From assembly GCA_964415675.1 (NCBI GenBank), contig CAYQBG010000004.1:1-64000 (forward strand): 64,000 bases of DNA. Reading direction: 5' to 3'. Source of the stretch: UBA5336 sp964415675. Its GTDB lineage: Bacteria > Pseudomonadota > Alphaproteobacteria > Caulobacterales > Hyphomonadaceae. Below, one piece after another: positions 49,705 to 57,859 of this stretch. Below the pieces are notes generated by a model. That model had not been told where the DNA came from, did not search any database, and saw only the letters and a program-made list of their open reading frames with translations. The translations under genes were made by a program, and so were the position numbers. The first letter of the stretch is position 1. Each line of letters starts with the position of its first letter.

Positions 49705-51693
49705 ATGAGACACCTGATTGCACCGGCGCTTGCTGCGCTCTGGCTTGCTGGCTGTTCACAACCCGGTGCCGATACACCGGAAGACCAGAGCGCCGCGAGC
49801 GCGCCTGCGCCGGGCATGGCCACGCAGGCCACCAAAGCCGCCAATTCCGCCATGGCCGACCGGCTGCCTCTCGACGACCGGGACGACTTCACCGATGCGC
49901 GCCGTGGCCTGATCGCACAGATCGAGGCCGATGCCATCCGCGATGGCGACGGAAATATTGTCTGGCCCATTGCGCAATATGAAGAGGCCGTCACCGGCGA
50001 AGCGCCCGACACGGTGAACCCGTCGCTCTGGCGCCAGTCTCAGTTGACCAATATCCACGGCCTGTTTGAAGTTACCGACGGCATCTGGCAGGTGCGCGGC
50101 TATGATCTGGCCGTGATGAGCGTGATCGAGGGCGAGACCGGCTGGATCATCGTCGATCCGCTCTTGTCCAGCGAGACGGCGGCGGCGGCGCTGCAACTCG
50201 TCAATGACACTCTGGGCGAGCGCCCTGTTACCGGCATGCTCTATACCCACAGCCATGCCGACCATTTCGGCGGTGCGCGCGGCATCCTCGACGAGGCAGA
50301 GATCGCGGCGCGCAATATCCCGGTGCTCGCGCCCATCGGCTTTTCGGAAAGTGCGGTGGCGGAAAACCTTCTGGCCGGCAATCACATGTCACGGCGCGCA
50401 GCACTGATGTTCGGAAATGCCCTGCCGATCGATGCGCAGGGAAAGCTCTCCATCGGGCTGGGGCCGGGGCTGGCCGCCGGCACGCTGGGGCTGCTGGCAC
50501 CGACCGAGGAGATCGAAGGGCGCGGCACCCGTCGGGTGATTGATGGCGTGTCGTTCGAATTCATCGATGCGGCCGGCACCGAGGCGCCTGCGGAATTCAT
50601 GTTCTGGCTGCCGGAATTCAGGGCGCTGTGCACCGCCGAAGTGGCCACGGCGACGTTCCACAATGCGCTGACCCCGCGCGGGGCGAAAGTGCGCGACCTG
50701 AAGGAATGGAGCCGCGCGATCGATCACGTCCTGACCGAATATGGCGGCGATGCCGAACTGGTCTTCGCCTCTCATCACTGGCCGACCTGGGGCAATGAGA
50801 ATGTCACGCAATTCCTGCGCGGCCAGCGCGATATCTATCGCTACACCCATGACCAGGCGCTGCGCCGGGCCAATCGCGGCGAGACCATGTTCGAGCTTGC
50901 CGAGGGGATCGAGGAGCCGCCGGTCCAGTCGGAAAATTTCGACACGCGCGGCTATTACGGCACGCTCAATCACAATGCCAAGGCGGTCTACCAGTACTAT
51001 TTCGGCTGGTGGGGCGGCGTTCCGGCCGAGTATCACGCCCACCCGCCGCAGGCGCGCGCAATCCGCCTTGTGCGGGCCATGGGCGGGGCAGATGGTGCGC
51101 TTGCCGAGGGCCAGCGCGCCTTCATGGATGGCGATTATCGCTGGGCCGCCGATGTCTTCAACCAGGTCGTCTTCGCAGAGCCGGAGAATGAGGCCGCGCG
51201 CGACTGGCTTGCGGCGAGTTATGAACAGATGGGCTACCAGGCCGAAAGCGGCGCCTGGCGCAGCTATTACCTGTCAGCTGCGAAAGAGCTGCGGGACGGC
51301 GTTCCGGAGGCGGGCCCCAATACCGGCCAGCGCGACTTTATCGAAGGCGTGCCCACACTCGACATGTTCGATGCGCTGGCGGTGCGCTTCGTCCCCGGAA
51401 AACTCGGCCGCAAGCCCTTTCTGATCCATTTCGACTTCACCGATACCGGTGAGGCGGTGACGCTGGATGTCGGCCGCTCGACCGCGTTTCCGCGCGCCGG
51501 CCACAGCGGGGAGCCGGCAGTGGTGCTGTCGCTCACCCGTGCCGGCTTCAACGACCTCATCCTGCGCGAGCGCGCCTTCCCCCAACTGGTCGCATCCGGC
51601 GAGGCGGCGATCGAGGGAGATCCCACCGCCCTCGGCGCCTTCTTCAACGCGCTGGAAACCCCGTCAGTGGGCTTCAACGTCGTCGAGCCGTGA
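49705..51693 (+). CDS. alkyl sulfatase (SdsA1/BDS1-type metallo-beta-lactamase fold), lipoprotein
   Basis: A 662-residue enzyme that cleaves primary alkyl sulfates (for example SDS-like detergents) to alcohol and sulfate. The signal peptide ends in a lipobox (MRHLIAPALAALWLAGCSQPG, Cys near residue 17). The zinc site is LYTHSHADHFGGARGI, with further ligands in ALCTAEVATATFHNALTPRGAKVRD and FASHHWPTWGNENVTQFL. A dimerisation region (EYHAHPPQARAIRLVRAMGGADGALAEGQRAFMDGDYRWAADVFNQVVFAEPEN) and a C-terminal SCP2-like domain complete the type III sulfatase layout. It appears to be a lipid-anchored form. The next gene is convergent. Confidence 0.93.
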   Translation: MRHLIAPALAALWLAGCSQPGADTPEDQSAASAPAPGMATQATKAANSAMADRLPLDDRDDFTDARRGLIAQIEADAIRDGDGNIVWPIAQYEEAVTGEAPDTVNPSLWRQSQLTNIHGLFEVTDGIWQVRGYDLAVMSVIEGETGWIIVDPLLSSETAAAALQLVNDTLGERPVTGMLYTHSHADHFGGARGILDEAEIAARNIPVLAPIGFSESAVAENLLAGNHMSRRAALMFGNALPIDAQGKLSIGLGPGLAAGTLGLLAPTEEIEGRGTRRVIDGVSFEFIDAAGTEAPAEFMFWLPEFRALCTAEVATATFHNALTPRGAKVRDLKEWSRAIDHVLTEYGGDAELVFASHHWPTWGNENVTQFLRGQRDIYRYTHDQALRRANRGETMFELAEGIEEPPVQSENFDTRGYYGTLNHNAKAVYQYYFGWWGGVPAEYHAHPPQARAIRLVRAMGGADGALAEGQRAFMDGDYRWAADVFNQVVFAEPENEAARDWLAASYEQMGYQAESGAWRSYYLSAAKELRDGVPEAGPNTGQRDFIEGVPTLDMFDALAVRFVPGKLGRKPFLIHFDFTDTGEAVTLDVGRSTAFPRAGHSGEPAVVLSLTRAGFNDLILRERAFPQLVASGEAAIEGDPTALGAFFNALETPSVGFNVVEP

Positions 51694-51703
51694 ACCGCAC
51701 CCC

Positions 51704-53800
51704 TTAACGCGACACATTCAGCCGCAGAAAGGCACCACGACCGGCGCCAGGGAGGCGCTCGCCAATGGGCACATCGCCAAAGCCATTGCGATTATAGCCT
51801 GCCAGATGGTCCTCATAGACCTCATCAAGCAGGTTCTCGACGCCCGCTGACAGCGTCACGCCCTCGCGAATATCCCAGTCGCCATAGGCGCTGAGACTGA
51901 CATGGCCGTCCGTCGCCTCTTCGCTGTTGGTTGCAGAGACCTTGTCCTGATCGGCGACCATGCGGGTCTCGAAAGTTGCCGACCAGACATCTGCTTCCCA
52001 AGTGAGGCCGAGTGTCAGGTTTGGCGGCGCGACCCGGTAGAGATTGTCGTCAATGTCACGCCGTTCACCGCGCACATAGCTCAGCACGCCATCAAGGCGC
52101 AGCGGGCCTTCGAAATCGTAACCGCCATCCACGTCAAACCCGTAGAGCCGCGCATCGACATTGGCCCAGCGCAGCGGTGTCGGATCGCCATTCATGCCCG
52201 CGATCACCTCGACCGGCGTGTCGGCCACGCCCACCGTCGCATCGAAGGCCACGCCCTGAATATAGTCGTCAATCTGACGGACAAAGACGGTCGGGCGGAG
52301 ATAGGCATTCGTGCTGGAATAGTCGAATCCCACCTCGCCGATCCATGCGGTTTCCGGGTCAAGCGCGAGATCACCGACATAGATGTTGCCATCGGCAAGA
52401 CCGCCGCTCGCATTGATAGGCAGCCAGCCATAGCGCTGGATATAGCCTGGCATCTGCTGCTTGCGGGCCAGCGTCGCACGCCAGAACAGGCCGCCTCGCT
52501 CCGGCGTCCAGATGCGCGCGACCGCATCCAGGGTCGTGTTTTCCCCCGAACGCGCCGCGCCATTGAAAGCGGATGCCAGAATGCGTGGCCCCATGGGAAG
52601 CGCCGGGCCAAGCGAGACCTCGCCGGCGTCAAAGCGGTTCTGGTCGGCCCGAAGCCCCAATTGCGTGTTGAATGCGCCGACCGCGCCCGACCATTGCGCG
52701 AAACTTCCGAAACGCTCCATCTCCACAACCGGAAACGGCGTGACGAAGAAGCCGGCATTGTTCGGATTGGTGATGGTGACGTCGTGCTCTGCCTTTTCGC
52801 CATCCAGTCCGATTTCCAGATCGCCGCCAATAGACGGAAAGCTGAGCGACAGCTCACCGCCCCGTGTCGTGGCATCAGCAAAGGTGGCGCGCTGCCGCGT
52901 CGGGCTCGGCGTGGGTCGCATCGAGAAATTGTCCATCAAATGGGCCACGTCTGTATAGTGAAAGCTGGCCTCAAGGCGGATTTCACCGAAGTCCCGCGCA
53001 TAACCGAGACGCGCAAAGTCTGTATCGAAATACTGGATATCCATCGGGAAGGGCGGATTGCCCGAAGGCCCGGTATTCTGTCGGCGCAGGTCCAGGGTCA
53101 ACTCACCCAGAGCCCCCCTGGTGCCCGCCGACAGCCCGAACACGCCGCGTTCAAACGCAGTCCCGCCAATCACGCCGTCCCCGAATTGCGTATCGTCGCC
53201 TTCCTCCCAGGCGCCGAGGAGATTGACACGCCAGGCCTCACCTGCTGCGCCAATCACCCCGCCTGTCGAAACGCTGTCATTGATGCTTCGTCCTCCAAGA
53301 GTGAGGTCATGGCCAAACCGGGTTTCACCCACCCCGGCATAGTCGATCCGCTTGAAAACCGCGTCGGCGCCCCCGGCGAGACCGGGACCGGCTGAAACCG
53401 GGCTTACCCCCCGATCGATGTTGACGGCGGCCACTAGCGGCGCCGGGGCATAATGGAAAACCGGATCCATCAGGTTCGGTCCGCCGGACGCAAAGCGCTG
53501 GCCATCGACTCGCAGATTGAGCCGCTCTCCGAACAGGCCACGATACTGCATCTGGCCGGAGAGTTCACCATTGCCAATCCGTGCGCCGCCGGGCGTGCGG
53601 GCGGTCAGATAGGTAATGTCACCACCTTGCAGAGGGGCCGCGTCCGGTGTGACACTGGTCTCTGTCGCGGTATTGATGCGCGCGCCGGTAACGATGATGA
53701 CGTCCTGAAGGGCCGGGTCTGGGTCCTGCGCGAAGGCAGGCGTGGCAAGGGCCAGAAGAGCCGCACCGGACAGATGGCGGGCGTTGAATTTCGATGGCAT
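51704..53800 (-). CDS. TonB-dependent outer-membrane receptor
   Basis: A 698-residue outer-membrane transporter. After a signal peptide (MPSKFNARHLSGAALLALATPAFAQ) comes a TonB box-like DVIIVTGARI, a plug domain (about residues 40-150, GGDITYLTARTPGGARIGNGELSGQMQYRGLFGERLNLRVDGQRFASGGPNLMDPVFHYAPAPLVAAVNIDRGVSPVSAGPGLAGGADAVF), and a beta-barrel ending in RLNVSR. The plug resembles copper-type TonB receptors (OprC-like), but this is tentative. A DUF2946 gene lies directly upstream on the same strand, 87 bases away, a pairing also seen near copper loci. Substrate not proven. Confidence 0.9.
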   Translation of the reverse strand: MPSKFNARHLSGAALLALATPAFAQDPDPALQDVIIVTGARINTATETSVTPDAAPLQGGDITYLTARTPGGARIGNGELSGQMQYRGLFGERLNLRVDGQRFASGGPNLMDPVFHYAPAPLVAAVNIDRGVSPVSAGPGLAGGADAVFKRIDYAGVGETRFGHDLTLGGRSINDSVSTGGVIGAAGEAWRVNLLGAWEEGDDTQFGDGVIGGTAFERGVFGLSAGTRGALGELTLDLRRQNTGPSGNPPFPMDIQYFDTDFARLGYARDFGEIRLEASFHYTDVAHLMDNFSMRPTPSPTRQRATFADATTRGGELSLSFPSIGGDLEIGLDGEKAEHDVTITNPNNAGFFVTPFPVVEMERFGSFAQWSGAVGAFNTQLGLRADQNRFDAGEVSLGPALPMGPRILASAFNGAARSGENTTLDAVARIWTPERGGLFWRATLARKQQMPGYIQRYGWLPINASGGLADGNIYVGDLALDPETAWIGEVGFDYSSTNAYLRPTVFVRQIDDYIQGVAFDATVGVADTPVEVIAGMNGDPTPLRWANVDARLYGFDVDGGYDFEGPLRLDGVLSYVRGERRDIDDNLYRVAPPNLTLGLTWEADVWSATFETRMVADQDKVSATNSEEATDGHVSLSAYGDWDIREGVTLSAGVENLLDEVYEDHLAGYNRNGFGDVPIGERLPGAGRGAFLRLNVSR

Positions 53801-53887
53801 TTTGAGTGTCTCACAAACTGAAAGCCGCGCGCAGGTCGGGCGCGCCGGGACACGGCCCCTTGTCGGAACCGCTGATGATCTCTTGCT

Positions 53888-54283
53888 TCAGATGTGAGAG
53901 GGCGGGCCACGCGAACCCAGCGGCGACCCCTGTGCCCTGCGCACTAGGCCGGGCTCGAACCGCAGGAGCACCTGCTTGTGGGAAAAGATGAACGGCGCGG
54001 CAATCGCGGCGGGCTCGGCCAGCGGCATATCATGGGCGAGTGTGCAGAGCGGACAATGCCCGTCCGATTGCGGCTCGGCGGGTGAGTGTTCACCAAGCAG
54101 CCTGGCGATCCGCTCAGCGGCCGCGCGCGTTTCCGGCGTCAGTTCACCCGATGGCGCACAGATGAAGCGCGAGACATCGAGACCCTTCGGGTCGGCAGCG
54201 GCCATTGCGCCCGGCAGGACAGCCTGTAGCAGGATGGCAAGCATTACCAGGAACCTGGCCGTATGACGGAGACAGCTCTTCAT
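53888..54283 (-). CDS. DUF2946 family exported protein
   Basis: A 131-residue protein with an N-terminal signal/anchor (MKSCLRHTARFLVMLAILLQAVLPGAMAAAD). The mature part contains SRFICAPSG and the conserved HCPLCTLAHDMPL motif with two Cys and a His, typical of DUF2946, then a hydrophobic stretch. DUF2946 genes are often beside copper-responsive TonB receptors, and here the TonB gene follows on the same strand. A metal-related role is inferred from context; there is no direct evidence. ATG 54283 begins the signal peptide. Confidence 0.82.
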   Translation of the reverse strand: MKSCLRHTARFLVMLAILLQAVLPGAMAAADPKGLDVSRFICAPSGELTPETRAAAERIARLLGEHSPAEPQSDGHCPLCTLAHDMPLAEPAAIAAPFIFSHKQVLLRFEPGLVRRAQGSPLGSRGPPSHI

Positions 54284-54409
54284 ATGCTTCAAGCCATAGG
54301 GCCTGTGAGCTCCGCAGAGACAGCCGGTCAATTGTCGCACGAGCCGACTTAAAGGCCATGCTGGCGCGTTGAGCCGGGGACCCGCAGGCCCTCGCCCCCA
54401 CGAGCCTAC

Positions 54410-55243
54410 CTAGCGGCCCTCGAATGCAGGCGCGCGTTTCTCCACGAAGCTCTGCACGCCTTCCTTGAAGTCGAAACTGGCGAAGCTTTTCGCCATTTCG
54501 CCATCGGCGACTTCGAGAGAGCGCGCGAAGCTCTGGAAATAGCTTTCGCGAATCTGACGCTTCATCACCGCCACTGAGCGCGGGGAGACCTGTGTGGTGA
54601 GATGGCCGGCGACTTCCTTGACATGCGGCATCAGCTCATTTGCCGGCAGCGCGCGATTGACGAGGCCCACCCGCTCGGCCTCATCGCCCTTGAAGACGCG
54701 CGCGGTGAAAAGGAGGTCGAGCGCATGCGCCTCCCCGACCAGCCGCGGCAGGAGCCAGGCAATGCCATGCTCGGCGATCAGGCCGCGCTGGGCAAAGGCG
54801 GTGGTGAATTTCGCCTCGGCCGACGCAATCCGCATATCTGCATAGAGCGTGAAGATCAGCCCGATCCCGGCGCAGGCGCCATTGATCGCGGCGATGATTG
54901 GCTTGGGGCAGGCATACATATAGCCGAACCGGCCGGGATAGAGACTTTCGATATCCTCGCCGCCCGCTGCGCCGTTTGACGCGCCGCCTCTGGTCGCAGC
55001 TTCAGCTGCCTCGCCGCCGGGGCTTATCTGCTGCAGGCCGGCCATGTCCGCGCCAGCGCAGAAACCGCGTCCGGCGCCGGTCACGATGATGCAGCGAACA
55101 TTGTCATCGCCGCCGGCTGCGGTGATGGCAGCCTGGACCTCGTCCTGCATCTGGTCTGTCCAGGCATTCAGCCGGTCGGGCCGGTTCAGACTGATGGTGA
55201 GGATACCGTCTTCGGTCGATGTCAGGATCTCTTGATAGCTCAT
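54410..55243 (-). CDS. crotonase-fold enoyl-CoA hydratase/isomerase family protein
   Basis: A 277-residue crotonase superfamily member. It has ILTISLNRPDRLNAWTDQMQDEV, oxyanion-hole RGFCAGADMAGLQQ, and the segment GLIFTLYADMRIASAEAKFTTAFAQRGLIAEHGIAWLLPRLVG. Relative to enoyl-CoA hydratases, the two catalytic Glu are replaced by Ile and Phe, but an acidic residue in GLIAEHG may serve instead, as in some other crotonases. The DLLFTARVFKGDEAERVGLVN and DFKEGVQSFVEKRAPAF ends are typical. ATG 55243 begins MSYQEILTS. It is divergent from the CoA-transferase gene. Confidence 0.9.
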   Translation of the reverse strand: MSYQEILTSTEDGILTISLNRPDRLNAWTDQMQDEVQAAITAAGGDDNVRCIIVTGAGRGFCAGADMAGLQQISPGGEAAEAATRGGASNGAAGGEDIESLYPGRFGYMYACPKPIIAAINGACAGIGLIFTLYADMRIASAEAKFTTAFAQRGLIAEHGIAWLLPRLVGEAHALDLLFTARVFKGDEAERVGLVNRALPANELMPHVKEVAGHLTTQVSPRSVAVMKRQIRESYFQSFARSLEVADGEMAKSFASFDFKEGVQSFVEKRAPAFEGR

Positions 55244-55372
55244 GGTCGCGTTCCTCCTTGCCCGGTCTTGTTCTGGCCAGCATAGCGTGAAATCCGCGCC
55301 TGCGACATATACCGCCCACCATGACGCCACGGCATCTGGCGCCGCACCGGGCATTGCGCTAGCCATCGCCAG

Positions 55373-56563
55373 ATGAATGCATCCCCACCCCTTGCCGGCC
55401 TCAAGGTGATCGAGCTTGGCCAGCTGATCGCCGGGCCGTTCTGCGGCCAGCTGCTGGCTGATTTCGGCGCGGATGTCATCAAGGTCGAAGCCCCCGACAG
55501 GCCCGACCCGGCGCGCGACTGGGGCGCAGCCAAGAAAGACGGCCAGAGCCTGTTCTGGCCAGTCATCGGGCGGGGCAAACGCTCGCTGACGCTGAACCTG
55601 CGCGTCGCCGAAGGTCAGGACATTCTCAGGCACCTCGCCGCCGATGCAGATGTGCTTGTGGAGAACTTCCGCCCCGGCACGCTGGAGAAATGGGGCCTTG
55701 GTCCGGATGTGCTTCATGCGATCAATCCGCGCCTCATCATCGCCCGGGTCTCCGGCTATGGCCAGACCGGCCCGGAAAGCCACAAGGCCGGCTATGCCAG
55801 CGTCGGCGAGGCCAAGGGCGGTCTGCGCCACCTGATCGGCGAGCCCGACCGACCGCCGGCTCGCGCCGGTGTCTCGCTCGGCGATACAATGACGGGCACA
55901 TTCGCCTGTCTGGGCGTGATGATGGCCCTGCATGCGCGCGAGCGCTCCGGGCGCGGACAGGTGGTCGATGCGGCGATCTATGAGAGCGTCATGGCCTTCA
56001 TGGAAAGCCTGATCCCGGAATATGCGCTGGCCGGACATGTTCGCGAGCGCAGCGGCGCGATCCTGCCGCGCGTGGCCCCGTCGGGGGCTTATCCGTGTGC
56101 GGATGGAATGATCATCATCGGGGCCAATCAGGACACGTTGTTTGCCCGGCTCAGCGAGATGTGCGGCGCCGACTGGGCCAGCGATCCGCGCTATGCGACA
56201 CATGATGCACGCGGAGCGAGCCAGCTCGAACTGGATGCGAAGATCGCCGACTGGACGCGCTCGCGCCCCATGGCCGAGGCGATTGCGCTGGCCGAAGAGC
56301 ATGGCGTGCCCTGCGGCCCGGTAAACACCGCCCGCGAAATGCTCGAAGACGCTCATATCGCCGCGCGCGAAGCGATCATCCGCGTGGCCCAGCCGGGGCT
56401 TGGCGATGTGCCGATGCAGGCGCCGGTGCCGAAACTGTCTGACACGCCGGGCGGGGTCGCTCGCCCTGCCCCTTCGCTGGGCGCCGATACCCGCGACATT
56501 CTCAGCGCCCTCGGCATCGACGCAGAGGCACAGGCGAAACTGAAACGCACCGGCGTCATCTGA
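55373..56563 (+). CDS. CaiB/BaiF family CoA-transferase
   Basis: A 396-residue class III CoA-transferase. Family features are PLAGLKVIELGQLIAGPFCGQLLADFGADVIKVEAPDRPDPARDWG, the substrate/CoA region VENFRPGTLEKWGL, RVSGYGQTGPESHKAGYASVGEAKGGL, the catalytic-Asp region VSLGDTMTGTFACLGVMMALHARERSGRGQVVDAAIYESVM, and a C-terminal GPVNTAREMLEDAHIAAREAI. It moves CoA between carboxylic acids; acceptor unknown. The adjacent divergent crotonase and the many acyl-CoA genes in this window suggest acid degradation. Confidence 0.94.
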   Translation: MNASPPLAGLKVIELGQLIAGPFCGQLLADFGADVIKVEAPDRPDPARDWGAAKKDGQSLFWPVIGRGKRSLTLNLRVAEGQDILRHLAADADVLVENFRPGTLEKWGLGPDVLHAINPRLIIARVSGYGQTGPESHKAGYASVGEAKGGLRHLIGEPDRPPARAGVSLGDTMTGTFACLGVMMALHARERSGRGQVVDAAIYESVMAFMESLIPEYALAGHVRERSGAILPRVAPSGAYPCADGMIIIGANQDTLFARLSEMCGADWASDPRYATHDARGASQLELDAKIADWTRSRPMAEAIALAEEHGVPCGPVNTAREMLEDAHIAAREAIIRVAQPGLGDVPMQAPVPKLSDTPGGVARPAPSLGADTRDILSALGIDAEAQAKLKRTGVI

Positions 56564-56565
56564 AA

Positions 56566-56603
56566 AACAAAGCCCCGCACTGGCATTTGCGCCGATGCGG
56601 GGC
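56566..56603 (-). terminator. rho-independent terminator for the small beta-barrel gene
   Basis: On the minus strand a stem of eight pairs, GCCCCGCA/TGCGGGGC (56572-56579 with 56596-56603), is followed by TTTGTTTTTC (56571 down to 56562). It lies just past the stop of the minus-strand beta-barrel gene at 56656. The opposite strand lacks a T-run. Confidence 0.75.
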
Positions 56604-56655
56604 ATCACCCGTTATCTGGGAGGCAGAAACGGTTTACGGGTGGTTCGCGACGGTC

Positions 56656-57162
56656 CTAGAACCGGCGCACATAGGAAATCTCGAAGACGTCGATCGTCTC
56701 TTCGAATTCATAGGCGGTATAGCCAAGGCGCACGCCATTGACTTCGTCGAACAGGAATTCGCCGCCGATGCCATAGGCAAAATCGCTGTCATCCTCGGAC
56801 ACCGAGACGCCGCCGGCCGAACCCTCGATGTCGAGGCTGGCATAACCGGCGCGGGCGAAGAGCCGTCCGCGCTCGGACACCGGCACACCGGCCGTCGCAA
56901 ACGCGCCAATGGCGTGGTTGAGGTCCACATCGATATTTGTGCCCTCAACGGTCAGGTCGTCGCTGACTACGCCGATCGTGCCTTCGGCTTCGGCGCCGAA
57001 ATACTGGTTGAAATTCCAGCCGCCACGCAGCGTGATGCCGCCCAGATCAACATCATCGGCGGAAAACTGCGAATAGCCTGCCGTGCCGTAAAAGCCCGAC
57101 TCCTGGGCCAGCGCGGGCGCAGTCGCCAACAATGCAGCAACGGAAACAAGTGCGATTTTCAT
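56656..57162 (-). CDS. small outer-membrane beta-barrel protein (OmpA/Opa-like fold)
   Basis: A 168-residue protein with a signal peptide (MKIALVSVAALLATAPALAQ) and alternating beta-strands typical of 8-stranded barrels (SGFYGTAGYSQFSADDVDLGGITLRGGWNFNQYFGAEAEGTIGV, GRLFARAGYASLDIEG, DDSDFAYGIGGEFLFDEVNGVRLGYTAYEF, closing EISYVRRF with terminal Phe). Function unknown, likely a structural or porin-like surface protein. A hairpin with a U-run lies downstream. It is divergent from hisI across a 203-base AT-rich gap. Confidence 0.88.
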   Translation of the reverse strand: MKIALVSVAALLATAPALAQESGFYGTAGYSQFSADDVDLGGITLRGGWNFNQYFGAEAEGTIGVVSDDLTVEGTNIDVDLNHAIGAFATAGVPVSERGRLFARAGYASLDIEGSAGGVSVSEDDSDFAYGIGGEFLFDEVNGVRLGYTAYEFEETIDVFEISYVRRF

Positions 57163-57344
57163 TCTTCAGCCTCTTTTATTAGACTCAGGTTTTACCCGGT
57201 TTGGGTGCAGCGAGAGAGGCGCTCAGACTGTGACCGAAATCTGTCGAAAAGCGGTCAAATCATGGTCTGAAAACAAATGTGGCAAATACCGCACACTATA
57301 TTAAATTGTATTCATGAAAACTGTACTTAGTAAATATACTTTAC

Positions 57345-57368
57345 CATTATGACAAAAACGTCATAATG
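57345..57368. promoter_or_regulatory. 24-bp perfect palindrome overlapping the hisI start
   Basis: Arms CATTATGAC (57345-57353) and GTCATAATG (57360-57368) are exact inverted repeats with a 6-base A-rich spacer. The right arm contains the ATG at 57366, one candidate hisI start. It is therefore either an operator over the hisI promoter/start or a hairpin masking the ribosome site. The surrounding 70 bases are much more AT-rich than the genome, as expected of a promoter region. Confidence 0.55.
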
Positions 57369-57800
57369 CCTCCACGCCTCACGGACATCGCCGAGAACAT
57401 GACCGACCGCTTCCCGCAACCTCTTGCCGATCCGTCCTCACAGGACGAAACAGCCGAGCTTCGCCCGCGCTTCAACGCCGACGGCCTGATCGCCGCAATC
57501 GCCCAGGATGCCGGCACCGGAGAGGTGCTGATGCTCGCCTGGATGAATGGCGAAGCGCTCGCCAGAACACTCGAAACCGGCCGCGCGACCTATTATTCAC
57601 GTTCGCGCGCAGCGCTCTGGGTCAAAGGTGAGAGTTCCGGCCACACTCAGAAGGTCGTTGAGGTCCGCGTAGATTGCGATCAGGATGCCATATTGCTGAA
57701 GGTGGTCCAGGCTGGCGGCGCCTGTCATACTGGTCGGGCGAGCTGTTTTTACCGGCGCGTTCACGAGACCGGCGACGGTCTGGAAATCTTGGCGGGCTGA
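57366..57800 (+). CDS. hisI: phosphoribosyl-AMP cyclohydrolase
   Basis: A 144-residue metalloenzyme that opens the purine ring of PR-AMP in histidine synthesis. The core has IAQDAGTGEVLMLAWMNGEALARTLETGRATYYSRSRAALWVKGESSGHTQKVVEVRVDCDQDAILLKVVQAGGACHTGRASCFYRRV, with zinc-binding Cys in VDCDQDA, GACHTG and SCFY. It is the single-domain form (no fused HisE). The ATG could be 57366 or 57399 (MTDRFPQPL); a palindrome covers the first. No other his genes are in this window. Confidence 0.96.
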   Translation: MPPRLTDIAENMTDRFPQPLADPSSQDETAELRPRFNADGLIAAIAQDAGTGEVLMLAWMNGEALARTLETGRATYYSRSRAALWVKGESSGHTQKVVEVRVDCDQDAILLKVVQAGGACHTGRASCFYRRVHETGDGLEILAG

Positions 57801-57859
57801 TGCGGATATGCTCTACTTTCTAGCAAAGGTTGGCACGATTCTCGAAGGGGAGATGGGCT

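Noticed and set aside
51902..53395. 497-codon plus-strand frame opposite the TonB receptor
   Set aside because: The receptor's signal peptide, plug and barrel on the minus strand are clear; the other frame is a shadow.
57231..57257. TGACCG and CGGTCA inverted repeat upstream of the small barrel gene
   Set aside because: The arms are only 6 bases with a 15-base spacer, which is likely by chance; listed here rather than as a site.
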